DNA of 64,000 nucleotides from Zygnema cylindricum (taxonomy: Eukaryota > Streptophyta > Zygnematophyceae > Zygnematales > Zygnemataceae). The stretch is from the NCBI GenBank assembly GCA_037447655.1, contig JBBHKE010003326.1, positions 62,001 through 126,000 on the forward strand. The letters are read 5' to 3'. The notes beneath the pieces are model-generated. The model had not been told where the DNA came from. It saw only the letters and a program-made list of their open reading frames with translations, and searched no databases. Below, in pieces: positions 11,885 to 23,220 of this stretch. Each line of letters begins with the position of its first letter. The stretch's first letter is position 1. The translations under genes were made by a program, and so were the position numbers.

Positions 11885-12745
11885 ACACTCAATGGTGAGT
11901 TAGAAGAAGAAATCTTCATGCGGCAACCAAAAGGGTTTGTAGAGGAAGGTGAGGAGAGCAAAGTTTGCAAACTCATAATGTCCTTTTATGGACTAAAGCA
12001 GGCTCCCAAGCGATGGAATAAGAAACTAGATGAGTTTCTTACCACCTTAGGATATATCCAAATCAGTTTTGACCATTCTATTTATATGTTTGAGGATGAG
12101 AATGGTGTTATATTCATTGCGGTTTATGTGGATGATTTGCTGGTGTTAAGTAAATCTAAAGAAAACATCAATAAATTAAAAAAAGATCTTAGAAGCAAGT
12201 TTGATATGAAGGATCTAGGAGAGGCAAGATATATCTTGGGGATACAAATGGAAAGAGATGGGGGAAAAAGGATTATCAGACTTACTCAAAAAAAAGTTAT
12301 AGGGAATATGCTCGAGATATTTCAAATGGAAAAGGCAAACATTTGTACCACTCCCATGGACTTGAAGAATATAAGTGATGGGAGTGTAGGAGAAGGAGTG
12401 ATAATCTTAGATGACCATATGAGTCTCGAAGAAAGAAAGTTTATAAAGATTATTATTAACAGGCAGATTGTAGGAATTCTAATCTACTATTTGAACTGTA
12501 TTAGGGCAGACATAGGGGCAGCAATTGGAGTTCTCAGTAGGAGTCTTAATGATCCAAGAAAGAGAGACTGGGAGGTAGCCAAGAGAGTCATGATATATCT
12601 TGTGGGAACAAGGAATTTATGGTTGCATTTGGGAGGGGAGCACACTCACATCACTACTTCGAGTGATGCCAGTAATGGAGATGCACCAATGAAAAGATGC
12701 ACTTCTGGGTATGTATTTTATGTGGGGGAAGGTGCTTGTTGTTAG
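11885..12745 (+). pseudogene. Ty1/copia reverse transcriptase-RNase H fragment, 5' truncated
   Basis: Homology starts abruptly at LNGELEEEIFMRQPKGF, in the middle of the RT palm; gag, protease, integrase and the first RT motifs are absent. Present are SFYGLKQAPKRWNKKLDEF, the catalytic YVDDLLVLSK and MKDLGEARYILGI. RNase H follows with its first Asp in TSSDASNGD, up to a TAG stop at 12743-12745. It is closely related to the complete minus-strand copia at 21677-28110, and the RT region has the same spacing. Confidence 0.85.
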
Positions 12746-13139
12746 AGTAGCAAACAACAAAAGGTAGTTGCTCTGTCCATTATGGAGGCTGAGTACATGG
12801 CCTTTTGTTTAGCTGCGAAATAATTGATATGGGTATAATCTTTGCTACAAGAATTGGGGTACATGAAGAAAGGGGTGCATGAAGTCTTCTTTGATAATCA
12901 GATTGCAACTGCAATTTCAGCTAATCCAAAACATCATTTCAAAGCTAAACACATGGACGTAAGGCTGAGTTATGTGAGGGAAAAAGTTGAAAACAAAATT
13001 ATAAATCTTATGTATAAACAAGATGGAGAAATGTTTGCTGATATGATAACCAAACCTGTACCATCACCAAAATTGAAATATTGTAGAGAGAAGTGTGGAC
13101 TAAAAGAAAAGTTTAATTTTGACAAGAAAATAAGGGGAG
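12746..13139 (+). pseudogene. copia RNase H C-terminal part and polypurine tract
   Basis: After the stop, SSKQQKVVALSIMEAEYMAF continues RNase H with the catalytic Glu, then two further stops near 12825-12840. The last part (12842-13162) encodes FFDNQIATAISANPKHHFKAK and VRLSYVREKVEN, the usual copia RNase H end. A purine run (13127-13139) directly precedes the LTR at 13140. Confidence 0.8.
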
Positions 13140-14145
13140 TGTTGAAATTACTAGATTTATGAAGTATTTTCTAGGTCTGAATGGCTTAGTGAAACAGAAA
13201 AGAAAAGCGCAGGCAGTCTGCCTCCACCTCTTCCCACAACACAACATACTTGTTGTAGTCACTGAAGGAAACAGGGAGGTTGAGCCATGGTTGCCTTGGC
13301 TCCTTAGGCAGGTCAAAAGAAGTGGCATAAGTCACTTCTAACAAAAAGGTTGATTCCGGCAAGACTCGAACCTCCGACCGGCAGAGCGAGGCGTAGCCGT
13401 CAGCTGTAGTCGGTCTATCGTTGAAGTTCGTTAAAGTACATGGGGTATGATTATTATTTAAATATGTCAGAGTTCACTAATCCGATTAACGCAATTACGG
13501 ATAAGTAACATAGAAACAAATTGGATTACAGTGCGAACATGAAACCGCACGAAACAAATTTATCCATCATCGATTTTCAACGGCTAACATTCAAAGCCAA
13601 TTTGGATCCGACACCACGCATCATCGCCGAGATCACAAAATGGTCGTTTTGGCGGTTTTCGGGTGTGACATGACTTCGCGCCACATGGCAAGGTAACATT
13701 GGGAAGCAAGAATTGCGGAGAGCATGAGGGCGAGTTTGCTAGAGACAGGCGTCCACTCAATGGTCGAGTCGTACACAAACCGTACATAAAGTACATCGGC
13801 CACACTACCTTTCTGTACTTTACAGTTCCTTGATTGGTTCGTACATCAGTAGATAGGGGTTGTGAGAGGGGTTTAGGACTTAGGAGATTGAGAAAATAGT
13901 CGCCTCTCTCTCAATGAGATTGTATATATTTTGACATCTTTGCCACTTCATGACTTATCGCCTGTTTGGGCGTTTTTAGTGATTTCTTTTGTTGCGGACT
14001 CAAGGGAGTCCAGAGTGCACAGTGGTGCAGTGAGATTGATTGTTTGCCTACTTGGGTAGCTGTGATCCTAGCTGAAGAAGGGTTAGTTAAAAACTATCTA
14101 GAGGCTTTTTGAATTTTGTAGTCCATTGGGGGACACAGAATTGCA
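13140..14145 (+). repeat. copia 3' LTR, about 1.0 kb
   Basis: It starts TGTTGAAATTACTAG after the polypurine tract and ends near GACACAGAATTGCA. Shared landmarks with the 1040 bp LTRs at 21677 and 27071: the start with TTTTCTAGGTCTRAAT, a CAGTCTGCCTCC/CAGTCTATCTCT segment, the GTACATCAGTAGATA segment (13850) and a CTAGAGGCTT segment near the end. Confidence 0.7.
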
Positions 14146-14294
14146 GGCTCCACCTCCCTCTTTTTCCTTCAATGACTACAACAAGTATAGGGGATAGAGG
14201 GAAGAGGTGGAGGCAGACTACCTGCGCTTTTCTTTTATGCTATCACTAAGCTATTTAGACCTAGAAAATACTTCCTAAATCTAATAATTTGAAC
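14146..14294 (-). repeat. inverted copia LTR fragment
   Basis: Read on the minus strand from 14294 this is TGTTCAAATTATTAG followed by the first 150 bp of the same LTR as at 13140. It abuts the 3' end of the preceding LTR in the opposite orientation. No internal sequence is found on its other side. Confidence 0.7.
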
Positions 14295-15036
14295 ACTTTT
14301 ATTTGGAGTGAGTTGCTTTCATTAGGAGTGTGAAGATGAGTTGGCGTGACGTGGAAGTTGGCCTAAAATATAATAATGCCAAATTGTAGTACGTTCTAAG
14401 TTTTAAGAGGACTTAAAATGTACTTTAGTTCTTTCCTATTTTTAGTACGGCATAAGATTTTCTTGTTGCAAGTCCCATTTTTTGTGAAAACAATGGAGAA
14501 ACCCTTACTTTAACACATGGGTACGCCACCTTAATTTGTTTTTTGTCTCATACAAGATTTGTAATTTTTTTTTTTAGGTAATTAAACGTTTCACTTAATA
14601 AAATTGGTATAAAATATTGTGTGACAATCTGTACCTTTTCCATAATTCTCGAATAATTAGTGCGATTGTACCTTTCTATACATTAATCTTTGAAGGAATG
14701 ACATTTGGAAGAACTCGAATTCTTAACCAAATTCGTCGGGTTCGAGGCATTTTTTCTTACCTTGGATCTCCCTGACAAGAAATGCGTACGAACTTGTTGG
14801 GGAGCAACGCCGCGTAAGCACAAGATGTCGGGAAAGGCGGCGGTCATATGATGTTACGACTATGGTCATTCTGGTCATCAACGCTTACGGATATTTTTGT
14901 CATTTTCCTAGACTTTCACCTTCCTATGTTGCATTTATACTGTTTGGGTGGTCGCGATGCAACGTCTTCTGCAAAATATTTTGTCAGCTAGATCGGACAA
15001 CAATTGGGTTCGAAACCTCACCTGTGGTCAACCACT
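14295..15036. other. intergenic, no gene recognised
   Basis: No coding or RNA feature. The segment 14338-14480 weakly resembles 42262-42400 (GACGTGG and GTAGTACRTTCTAAG motifs), so it may be an old TIR-element relic. Confidence 0.35.
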
Positions 15037-15410
15037 TTCAAACCATAGTTCAAAAGTAGGCGTTTTTATCTTAGGCCTTTTGTAGGCACCTTTATCGTAA
15101 GTTGTGTTATGGTCTTTTCATGTGAACTTCTTAGATCGCTACTCTAATCAGCGACTGTCCGATCATCCAAATCTAACAGTTTAAATAAAATACACCTCAA
15201 AACTCACAGAAAATTAAAATTGTCCAATTTTTTTTCAAAATTTAGACATGGCGTTTCATTCTCTATCGATCGATGTGCAACTCAACCCTGTTACTTTTTC
15301 TTTCATTTTGCGACCAATACAATATGGGTCTTAAAGTCAAATTGTGTGTTTTACATACAATAAGCATATTGTATGGGCCTACTTTCACCTACTTTTGAAC
15401 AATGTTTCAA
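15037..15410. mobile_element. MITE with CAWAGTTCAAAAGTAGG ends, copy A
   Basis: Inverted ends: ACCATAGTTCAAAAGTAGG at the left and CCTACTTTTGAACAATG at the right. The interior is shared with 35461-35998 (for example CTATCGATCGATGTGCAACT and CAATACAATATGGGTCTTAA). No target duplication could be fixed and no ORF is present. Confidence 0.6.
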
Positions 15411-15445
15411 ACATTATAAAGTGCATCATAAACTTTTATGCCAAG

Positions 15446-15650
15446 TGTCGAGCGTGCCTGGTAACCGGGAGGTCCAGGTTATATTTCCAAGGAGGTGTGC
15501 ATGAGAAACCTGCAATCCACCCCAAATGTTGATGCTCCCTTGGATCCGTGATAATGCCCATCTCTGTTCATTACCCCCCCCCAGGGATATGCATAGATAG
15601 TAAGGAGGAATGGAGGGGAAGAGAAAGGTGCCCTGTACCCCCTCTTCCCA
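15446..15650 (-). repeat. gypsy 3' LTR
   Basis: A 205 bp LTR, TGGGAAGAGG...CGCTCGACA on the minus strand. The purine-rich run just before it (15651-15670 on plus, read as C-rich) is the polypurine tract. Its U5 end abuts host CAAG. Confidence 0.8.
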
Positions 15651-15697
15651 TATTCCCCCCCCCTCTTAGTCCCACGTGACTAAGAGGATTAGACAAA

Positions 15698-16366
15698 TTA
15701 GCCACCAAACTCGCAGTCCCCACAAAACCACGGATTTGCGGGTTGAGAGCGGGGCTCCCAATGCAGAGGTAGGCAGCCGTCATGCCACCCCTGGTGACAG
15801 TGTTCACACACCAACAGGAGGTAGGGTGCGGAGGACACATGGCAAGCAATGGAACAAGCTGGAGGGTCTGCAAAATAAGTGAGGTGGAAAGTGGGTTCAT
15901 CCTCTAACCCTCGCAGATGGCAAGTGGCCACATTGATCTGATTTTCTTTAATTTTGCGGCCATCCTTCCCCTCCAATGTAAAAACCCCTTTGTTTGAGAC
16001 CTCTTTCAAAATCACCCGTCCGGCCGAAATGTCCAAAGTATCCTTCTTTTGTTGCATGCGATACACAAAATTCCCGAGCACAAATCGACGTTGCCAGAGG
16101 ACATAATTGCCGCTCCGTCGTTGGGAATACAAGAGTTGATCTCTGTGCTGAGCAGCCTGTAAATTGCCCATGGCTAGAGGTATTTCCCGCTGAAATACCT
16201 TAGCCCGGTCGGCAATCAGTTTCTCTACAGTACCCTGGTTGTCCATCTCCGGAAGAACAACCGCCTGAGCCGACGCAGCCCCTGGTAGGATGAGATGTCG
16301 GCCAAAGAGAATGAAGTAAGGGCTATAGGAGTGGAGAGATGCTTGCCTGTTGAACCTGTACCCCAT
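15698..16366 (-). pseudogene. gypsy integrase C-terminal region with PHD finger
   Basis: This 222-residue ORF continues the integrase after a frame change. Residues 5-35 (FNRQASLHSYSPYFILFGR) match the end of the integrase core; residues 90-145 (RRFVLGNFVY, LDISAGRVILKEV, LEGKDGRK) are the GPY/F-like module. Residues 171-218 form a C4HC3 PHD finger: C171, C175, C187, C190, H195, C198, C215, C218, with the aromatic before the last pair (PWFCGDC). The first pair has spacing of three instead of the usual two. PHD fingers bind histone H3 tails, so by analogy with chromodomain integrases it may direct integration to marked chromatin (inference). Confidence 0.8.
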
Positions 16367-16372
16367 GGCAAT

Positions 16373-17530
16373 CTAAGGCACCCGTGTGTCACACTCCCCC
16401 AAATCCTCTTCAACCGCATATTTCCGTAGTGACCGCTTCACTGTCTGTACGCACCTCTCGGCCAAGCCGTCGGCTTGGGGGTGGTCTTCGCTGGTTAACC
16501 TGTGGTCAATGAGGCACTTCTCCAAAAGGTTAGAAAATTCTCCGGCAAACTCAGACCCCTGATCCATTAGAACTTCGGCCGGTGCTCCAAATTGAGACAA
16601 CACTCTCCGCAAAAATGCGTCCGCGATTGCTTTGGACTCCTTTCGGGGAAGAACCACCAATTCAATCCACTTAGAGAAGTGTTTAATCATGACCAGAACA
16701 AAACGGTTCCCCTTGCGGCTAGTGGGAAGTGGTCCTAGCAGATCTAGTGACCATCTGTAAAACATCCCCCGGATGGGGAGAGAGTGAAGCTCTGTTCCAC
16801 CCTTTTTGTCAAAAGCTGCTTTTACCCGGTCACAGGAAGTGCACGTTTGCACCACACGATTGACCTGGGCCCGCAACCCATGCCACCAATACGACCCTGT
16901 GACTAGCGAGGTTATTTGTTTCTGTCCGAAGTGCCCGCATTGCTGGTAAAGCCGAACAATGAGCGTTTCCCAATTTGCTGGAGGAGGAACCACTTTCCTC
17001 GTCCCATTGGCCCATTTCCGGAGAAGGATGCCTCGGTCCCATTCATAAGCCGCCATTCTGTTCTGAACACGGGGCAATTGACTTTCGACAAGGTGGGATA
17101 GAGGAGAGCCTTTCTGGATAGATTGGAGGGAATTGCTATCATTCCATATATCTTTTCGGCCGGCTCCAATGGGGGCCTGCCCCTCTACATCTGCAGCAAA
17201 AGTTGACAGTTCTCCTTTGGCCCGAGGCAGCCAAATAAAAGCAGAGGAAGCTCGGATAAGTCCCAGGCTGAGCTCAAGGTCTTCGTCATGTCGCGCTCTA
17301 GTAGAGTCTCTCGTCGAAGGGTCCGGATTCCTGCTGAGTCCGTCAGCATTCCCATGAATCTCCCCGGCTCTATGGATGATGCTGAAATCATATTCCTGCA
17401 AGATGAGAACCCATCTGGCTAGCTTTCCAGTCAACTTACTGTTCTCAATGATCCATTTGAGGGGCTGGTGATCCGTAATAAGGGTGAAGTGTACTCCATA
17501 GAGGTAAGGCCGGAAGTTTGGATGGCCCAA
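16373..17530 (-). pseudogene. gypsy RNase H end and integrase core
   Basis: The ORF starts in RNase H (LYGVHFTLITDHQPLKWI, then HRAGEIHGNADGLSRNPD). The integrase zinc-binding HHCC region follows (H in QQCGHFGQKQ, then CTSCDRVKAAF) and the catalytic core with WSLDLLGPLP (first Asp), VLMDQGSEFAGEF (second Asp) and DGLAERCVQTVKRSLRKY (Glu), the D,D-35-E triad. It ends at a stop just before the PHD-containing ORF, so a frame change separates core and tail. Confidence 0.85.
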
Positions 17531-17814
17531 ACCGCAGCGAGTAATTCCCCATGGTAACTGCTGTAATTCCCCTCGGCTCTGTTATTACTCCGGCTTGCGT
17601 AGGCCACTACATACTCAGCCCCTGCATCGTCCAATTGAGCCAAAACTGCTCCCAATCCGAACCTGCTCCAATCTGTATAAAGGAGGAAAGGCCGCTGGTG
17701 ATCGGGCATCCGGAGCACAGGATGCTGTTTGAGGGAATCCTTCAGGAATTGGAACGCTATCTGCTGTTCTTCCTTCCACTGCCACTCCTGGTCTGTTCGC
17801 AACAATTGGTTCAA
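17431..17814 (-). pseudogene. gypsy RNase H N-terminal part
   Basis: FLLYTDWSRFGLGAVLAQ (first catalytic Asp) and NYSSYHGELLAAVWAI (catalytic Glu) identify Ty3/gypsy RNase H. It overlaps the following frame at about 17480-17530, showing a frameshift. Confidence 0.8.
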
Positions 17815-18811
17815 TGGCTGAGCGTGGCTACTGAATTCAGGAATAAACCGCCGGTAATAGTTGGCAAGGCAGAGGAAAGTACGAAAGCAGAAATGTCCTG
17901 CGGGGGTGGAAGAGCATCTAGGGCTGCCACCTTAACCATGTGGGGACCCACTGTCCCGGGAGTCACCTCATGACCCAGATAAATAATTTTCTGCACCCCA
18001 AAGATGCCCTTCCCCGGGTGACACTTCAAATCCGCTGCTTGGAGTGCTCGGAGAACGATCTGTATGTGCTCCAAGTGTTCTTCGAAGGTCTTGGAGAAAA
18101 TGATAACATCGTCGATATAACACCGTGCGAAATAAATTCCTCGGAGAGCCTCGTCCATGGCCCGTTGGAATTTGGCACGTGCATTCTGGAGGCCAAATGG
18201 CATGTATAGCCATTCATATAGCCTGGATTCGGCCCAAAAAGCAGTCATCTCTCGGTGTTTCGGCTCCATTGCAATCTGGTGGAATCCATTTTTCATATCC
18301 AAAGTGGAGTAAATGGTGGCCCCAGCAAGAGAGTCAAATATCTCTTCCAGGGTAGGCATAGGATAACGGTCGGAGACAGTTGCCGTGTGAGCATCCGATA
18401 GTCCCCACACATCCGAAAATCTACAGTTCTTCCGGAGGAGTCTTTCTTTGGCGGGAGCACGGTTGGTGAGGCAAACCCATGTAGTCCTGTATTCTCCTGA
18501 ACTAGCCCAGCTTCCACCAAAGTCTGCACCTTTGAAGTGATGAACTCCTTCTCTTTGAAACTGAGAGGGTACTGTTTCTGCCAAACAGTAGCCGTCTCGT
18601 CGATCAAGTCAATCCGAAAAGGAGTCCCTTTATAGATCCCTATTTGGGTGTCAGACCAGGCGAACACCTGCCCGTTATCTTCTAACAGCTTGGAGAGCCG
18701 GGCCTTCTGCTGTGGGTCTAGCTGTTCACCTAGAGTCCAGTCCATCTTCTCGGGTTCCACTGTTGCCAAGGCTTCCTGTGGTCTACCCAAGAGAGAGATG
18801 TCGAAGGTCAT
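17811..18811 (-). pseudogene. gypsy reverse transcriptase
   Basis: Two overlapping frames carry RT. The first (18811-18293) has YPLSFKEKEFI, LVEAGLVQENTG, FASPTVLPPKKDSSGRTVDFR; the second (18584-17811) has YPMPTLEEIFDSLAGATIYS, TLDMKNGFHQI, MPFGLQNARAKFQRAMDEAL and the catalytic RCYIDDVIIFSK, then IIYLGHEVT. The frame switches near 18400. The YIDD box is a normal Ty3/gypsy variant. The adjacent coding is in a third frame, so the polyprotein is broken at least twice here. Confidence 0.85.
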
Positions 18812-19349
18812 CTCTACCTGTGGGTCGGTACCTTGTTCGGCTGTTAAAACGCTGCTGCTGACAACTTCCTCTAAGTTGTCCTGTTCAGGGACTCAGCCCC
18901 CCCCCACTAAGGGAACTCTTGGGTCCAGTGTGGCATTGCTCCCCCCCACTGAGGAAGTTCCTGGGAATTTGGTGAATGTGAATTTTTCCCTCGTGGTCTC
19001 TCTCCCCCCCTCTAACTTTAGAGTTGCTTGCATGGCCAACAACTGCGGAGCTTGAAGGTATGTTGTTCGTGATTTTCGAGACTGAAGGCTTGAGAATGCA
19101 AGAGAATGTTTCAGCACCCAGGAAATTGCATTTAAATCCATGCTTTGTCCGATTAAACTCCACCTTTTTGAAGCCGATACCCCTAGCGCAGCTGTGGTTC
19201 CTGTTGAAACCCCATTGCTTGTTCCCGGGTGATACTGCTGCTCTGGGTGATATTGCAGCAAAGCTCCGGTCCACTTCCCGCCGAAGTGTGGCCATCTGTA
19301 CCAATCGGTTCTGATACTCCCTTTTCCACCGCTTGGAAATAGGGAATTG

Positions 19350-19883
19350 CTAGATAGAATCAGCGATATCGTTAGAGTATTTGAACACCTCCGAGGGGGT
19401 TGAGGCAGAGTAGACGGGATAGCATCCAAACACCGGAACAGTCGTTTTTCCCCGGTTCCACAAATCCAAGGGGACCACCACTTTTGTTCCTTTCTGATCC
19501 TCAGTGTCTGAGACTGTAACTTGTTCCTTCCATACGCTCAACTCCATGTTCAACCTTGTCCACGTCGCCATACCCAGCAAAATTTCAAATTGCTTACCTT
19601 CCACCACTAGGAAGGGAAGCCGAACCTGCACGTGCTGGCCTGCATTGTCCGCAAATTTGATTTCCATGGCTTTTATGATCCCATATACTGATTGGCTACC
19701 ACTACTGACTGTGCTCAAGCATATGTCACTTGGACTGATTTTTGGCCGGAGTTCCTCGGGCATTTGTTGTAACGCTGATGTCGTTATTAAGTTTGGAAGA
19801 GCTCCGGTATCCACCACTGCATCCTGGTACCCGCCGTATCCATTAAGTTTAAAATTTCCCGTCCTGTTGAGGATAAGAGCCAC
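19350..19883 (-). pseudogene. gypsy aspartic protease
   Basis: Residues 23-28 contain the active site VDTGAL followed by PNLITTSAL; ILLGM near residue 100 resembles the conserved ILGx flap-to-helix region. It is a separate ORF, out of frame with both gag and RT. The 540 bp between it and RT (18812-19349) contains Gly/Ser-rich low-complexity coding with C-runs and no recognised domain. Confidence 0.7.
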
Positions 19884-20955
19884 CGAAAGGGCCTTATAAT
19901 CCCTATCTGCCCATAAAGGTTTTTGATTCTGCCGACATGAAGACTGTCTTGGGCGGTTCTGCCAACGCGACCCTTTTCCTCCTAGTGTGAATTTCTTCCC
20001 CTAATGCCTGTATGAGGGTTTCTTTGGGCATATTGTGGGAGGAAGCCAGCGTTTTGACATGCGTCAAGGCGTAGGGCATTAAGTGTCGTACTAGCATGAC
20101 TGCCGGTTTGGAGAAAGGAGGGAGAGCTTTGGGCGATGAAATGGGTGAGTCCTCGTCTTCCGATTTCTCCTAGTCCCCCCATCTTCTTCCTTACTTTCTG
20201 CGTCAGATTTCCCCGTAGGAGGTGTAATTGGCGGATCTGTGGACGGTCTCTCTACCATGTATCTGTCAAACCATTCCTGATCTGTTTCAGTGGTTGAAGT
20301 ATTTTCTTTCGGTTGTGTCTTCTTGTAATCTTCAAAACCGGGAGGAAGTTTCTTCGGAGCCGGAGGGGGCGGGTTAGTCGGCTTGAGTCCAGTCCAACGT
20401 CACTGTTTAGAAGTACTGCTCGCGGGGTCAAGGATAAGGGGCCGGTGGCTTTGCGACTGTGGTCCCTTTGTTCCATCGGTTGTTTGTCTTTTCTTTGGAA
20501 GGACGTTGTAGAGCGCAGTTGCCTGCGACTGTCCCCTACACCAACGTTCCATGCTCCGGACAGAAATGTCCTAGCATGCTGAGCCTTTGGAGGCTCCATA
20601 TCCCAACCCATCGGGTCATCATCATCTCCACCCAACGTGGTTTGCTGCTCCAGCTCCGCTAGCTTTTGTAGCAGTTCTTGTTTTTGTTTCTGCAGTTTCT
20701 AAGCCGGCGTAAGAGGTTGAGGAGTGCGGGCAGAGGATCTCAGTCGGAGAGCGGCCAGTTCTGTTGCCAAAGCGGCCAACTGAGTGCTCTGTTGCTGAAT
20801 GATATGTTCCGGTGTCAGTCTGCTGGGCCCCGGTTCATTTGGAGATCGTCCCCACGGATACAAAAGTTGCAGTGGCAGAGGATTAACGGCAGTTTCCCCT
20901 TCGCCTGTAAACAATGCATACTGCATCATCTCCTTCGGAACCCATTTCTCCGGAA

Positions 20956-20997
20956 GCATTCTCCTTCTTTGTGGCCCATGAACCCACAAGCTTCACA
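20956..20997 (-). pseudogene. gag zinc knuckle (CX2CX4HX4C)
   Basis: The minus strand reads CEACGFMGHKEGEC, a perfect CCHC knuckle, but is not in a long ORF. Sequence to its left (20699-20950) encodes a Gln/Leu/Ala-rich stretch with heptad-like leucines. It is probably the second nucleocapsid knuckle of the same gag. Confidence 0.7.
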
Positions 20998-21228
20998 TTT
21001 TGATCCTTCAGTAGTATACTTCCCCCTTAGCTCATTAGAGATTTGAGCGTCATCGAATTTCGGAAGTCGGATTTGTCTCAACTGGGATTGAGACATTTTG
21101 GCGGTTTCAGAGCGTGGAGTAGGTTTACAGGTTTCCTTAGTGACCGGGGTTCGATCTCCTCCTCCGCCTCCTTGCTTGCGTTGTTGCTGTTTCCTTGTTC
21201 TTTCCGCACGCTCTCTTTCAAACTCCTT

Positions 21229-21671
21229 CTACTTGATGGCGAGTTCTGGTTTGAGCTTTCGGGGGTACCTCTTCCATCCGTGACCTGGCTGGTTACAGTT
21301 CAGGCAGTCGTAAAGAAAAACTTTTTCATCTCCCCCCATTGCAGCTTCTGGGCGAGCCTCCGCTTCTTGTTTCCCCTTAAGCTTCCGCAAAGCTTGCAGT
21401 TCTGTCTGTTTGTCATGGCTGAGCGGTGTTTCCTCGGCGAAACCTGCAAAGTTGGCTCTAGATTTCCCGGTAACAGCCTTTTCTCGTGCCTCGCTATTGA
21501 CAAAATGATCATACAATTTCATAGCAGCCAATGAAATTTCTTGAGCTGTGGGATTCCGATCGTGTATAGCCTGATTGGCGCTCCAATTGTCCAAAGTTGC
21601 TTGTCCTGTTGGCCCGAATGAATTTTGCACAGCGACATAATATTTGGTGGCCATAGCCGGTGTATCGATGG
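21229..21671 (-). pseudogene. gypsy gag, part downstream of the copia insertion
   Basis: The encoded fragment begins next to the copia TSD (IDTPAMATKYYVAVQNSFG) and ends in a zinc-knuckle-like CLNCNQPGHGWKRY, where the last Cys of CX2CX4HX4C is Tyr. Removing copia makes it contiguous with the gag ORF ending at 28127. Confidence 0.7.
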
Positions 21672-21676
21672 TCGAC

Positions 21677-22719
21677 TGTAACTCTGAGACCTCCATAAGT
21701 CCTCTGAGTGGACAGCTTCCAAGAAGCCTCTAGGATAATCCTGACCCCTTTGTGTTTAAGCAAAAATAACTGCCACCCTGGCAGACAAAAACCCTGACAA
21801 CCTGCACCCCTGTGAAGGCAAGACTCCCCTGAGTCAGTAGCAAAAAGAATCTCTGAATTTGCTCCCCTGAGCAGTAAGTTATGGAGGGTCAAAGTTGACC
21901 TTTTGTACAGAAGCTCTCTGGGAGAGAGGGTCCTATCTTCTAATTTTTCTAAGTCCTATCTCTCTCACAGACTCTATCTACTGATGTACGGAACCAATCA
22001 GAATTGAGTTCCGTACGCAAAAGTACAGCCGCCGGTGTACTTTCAGTACGGACATTGTACGACATGGCCTAAATGTCGTCACATGTCAAATCCGGATTCG
22101 GTGCCATAATCTCCGGAGATTCTACAATCCAACGGAATTTCGCCACGTGTCATCCGATGTGGCGATGGCCACAAACCGCTGAAATCTCCCTCCGCAATCT
22201 CGGCGCTAATTCCGGCCGTCCGATTAAATTCAGATTTAATCTTAGCCGTAATAAATACATGCGCGGTATTTATTTCACTTCCGAAACAAATGCGCGGTAT
22301 TGATTCGTAATCCGTACCGTCATCCGTACCGGATCTATGTATCCCGTAATCCGTAACAGTTAAATGAATTTATCGTACGTATACATCTTTAAATTATTAT
22401 CAAACTATATAGTACGTATCACTATAGCTAGACCTAACGGCTAAGGCTACCGGCTATTTCCTATCTGCCCGCCGGTAGGTACAGGGATCAAATCCTGTCG
22501 CCGGCGCTTAACTTTTAATTAAATAAATAAACCCTAATATTAAATTCCCGTAAACTTCAGGATAGCCAAGGTAGCCATGGCTCTAGCTTCCTCTCCAACT
22601 TCTCAGTGACTGCAACAAGTTTGAGAGTTGGAGAGAGAAGTTAGAGATAGACTGCCTCGGCTTCTTTCTATTTCTATTTAGACCTAGAAAATTCTAAAAA
22701 TGGACCATTAATTTCTACA
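21677..22719 (-). repeat. copia 3' LTR (1043 bp)
   Basis: On the minus strand it starts TGTAGAAATTAATGG and ends CTCAGAGTTACA. The polypurine tract on minus (22733-22720, AAAATAAGGGGAG) directly precedes it. It is nearly identical to 27071-28110. Confidence 0.9.
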
Positions 22720-22732
22720 CTCCCCTTATTTT

Positions 22733-23220
22733 CTAGTCAATCTTTAATTTCAGACTGCACTTCTCCCTGCAAAAAATTAGCTTAGGGGAAGGAACAGGTT
22801 TGGTCATCATATCTGCTACCATCTCACTATCTGGTCTGTACTCTAAACTAGTTATTTTGTTTTCTACTTTCTCTCTAACAAAGCTGAGTCTGATGTCCAT
22901 GTGTTTGGCTTTAAAATGATGTTTAGGATTGGCTGAAATAGCGATTGCTGCCTGATTATCACAAAAAAAAAATTGCACATCACATTAAGGTGACCAAGCT
23001 CACCAAGCAAAGACTTGACCCACATCTATTTTTTTACAGCAGAGCAAGATGCCATATACTCAGCCTCCATGGTGGACTGAGCAATAACTTTTTGCTGTTT
23101 GCTACTTGAACAGCAAGCCCCATCATCCACATATAATACATATCTAGAAGTGCATCTCCTCATCGGAGCATCACCATAACTAGCATCACTCCAAGTAGTG
23201 ATGTCAGTATTTTTCCCCAC
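22733..23220 (-). pseudogene. copia RNase H
   Basis: SDASYGDAPMRRCTSRYV, KQQKVIAQSTMEAEYMASCSA (catalytic Glu), then after a break near 22970-23030 FFCDNQAAIAISANPKHHFKAK and IRLSFVREKVENK. The break coincides with a run of nine A on plus (about 22963), so a length error or slippage is possible. Confidence 0.85.

Noticed and set aside
13350-13440. tRNA-like stretch with GGTTCGAGTC on the minus strand
   Set aside because: The T arm does not pair properly, no acceptor stem forms, and it lies inside a copia LTR.
18893-19429. Long overlapping ORFs on both strands in the gypsy region
   Set aside because: C/G-run low-complexity gag-pol linker and antisense shadows; no domain in any frame.
22440-22510. 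tRNA-like segment (GGATTTGATCC on minus) in the copia LTR
   Set aside because: No cloverleaf could be folded; it is repeated in the other LTR at 27830-27900, so it belongs to the LTR.
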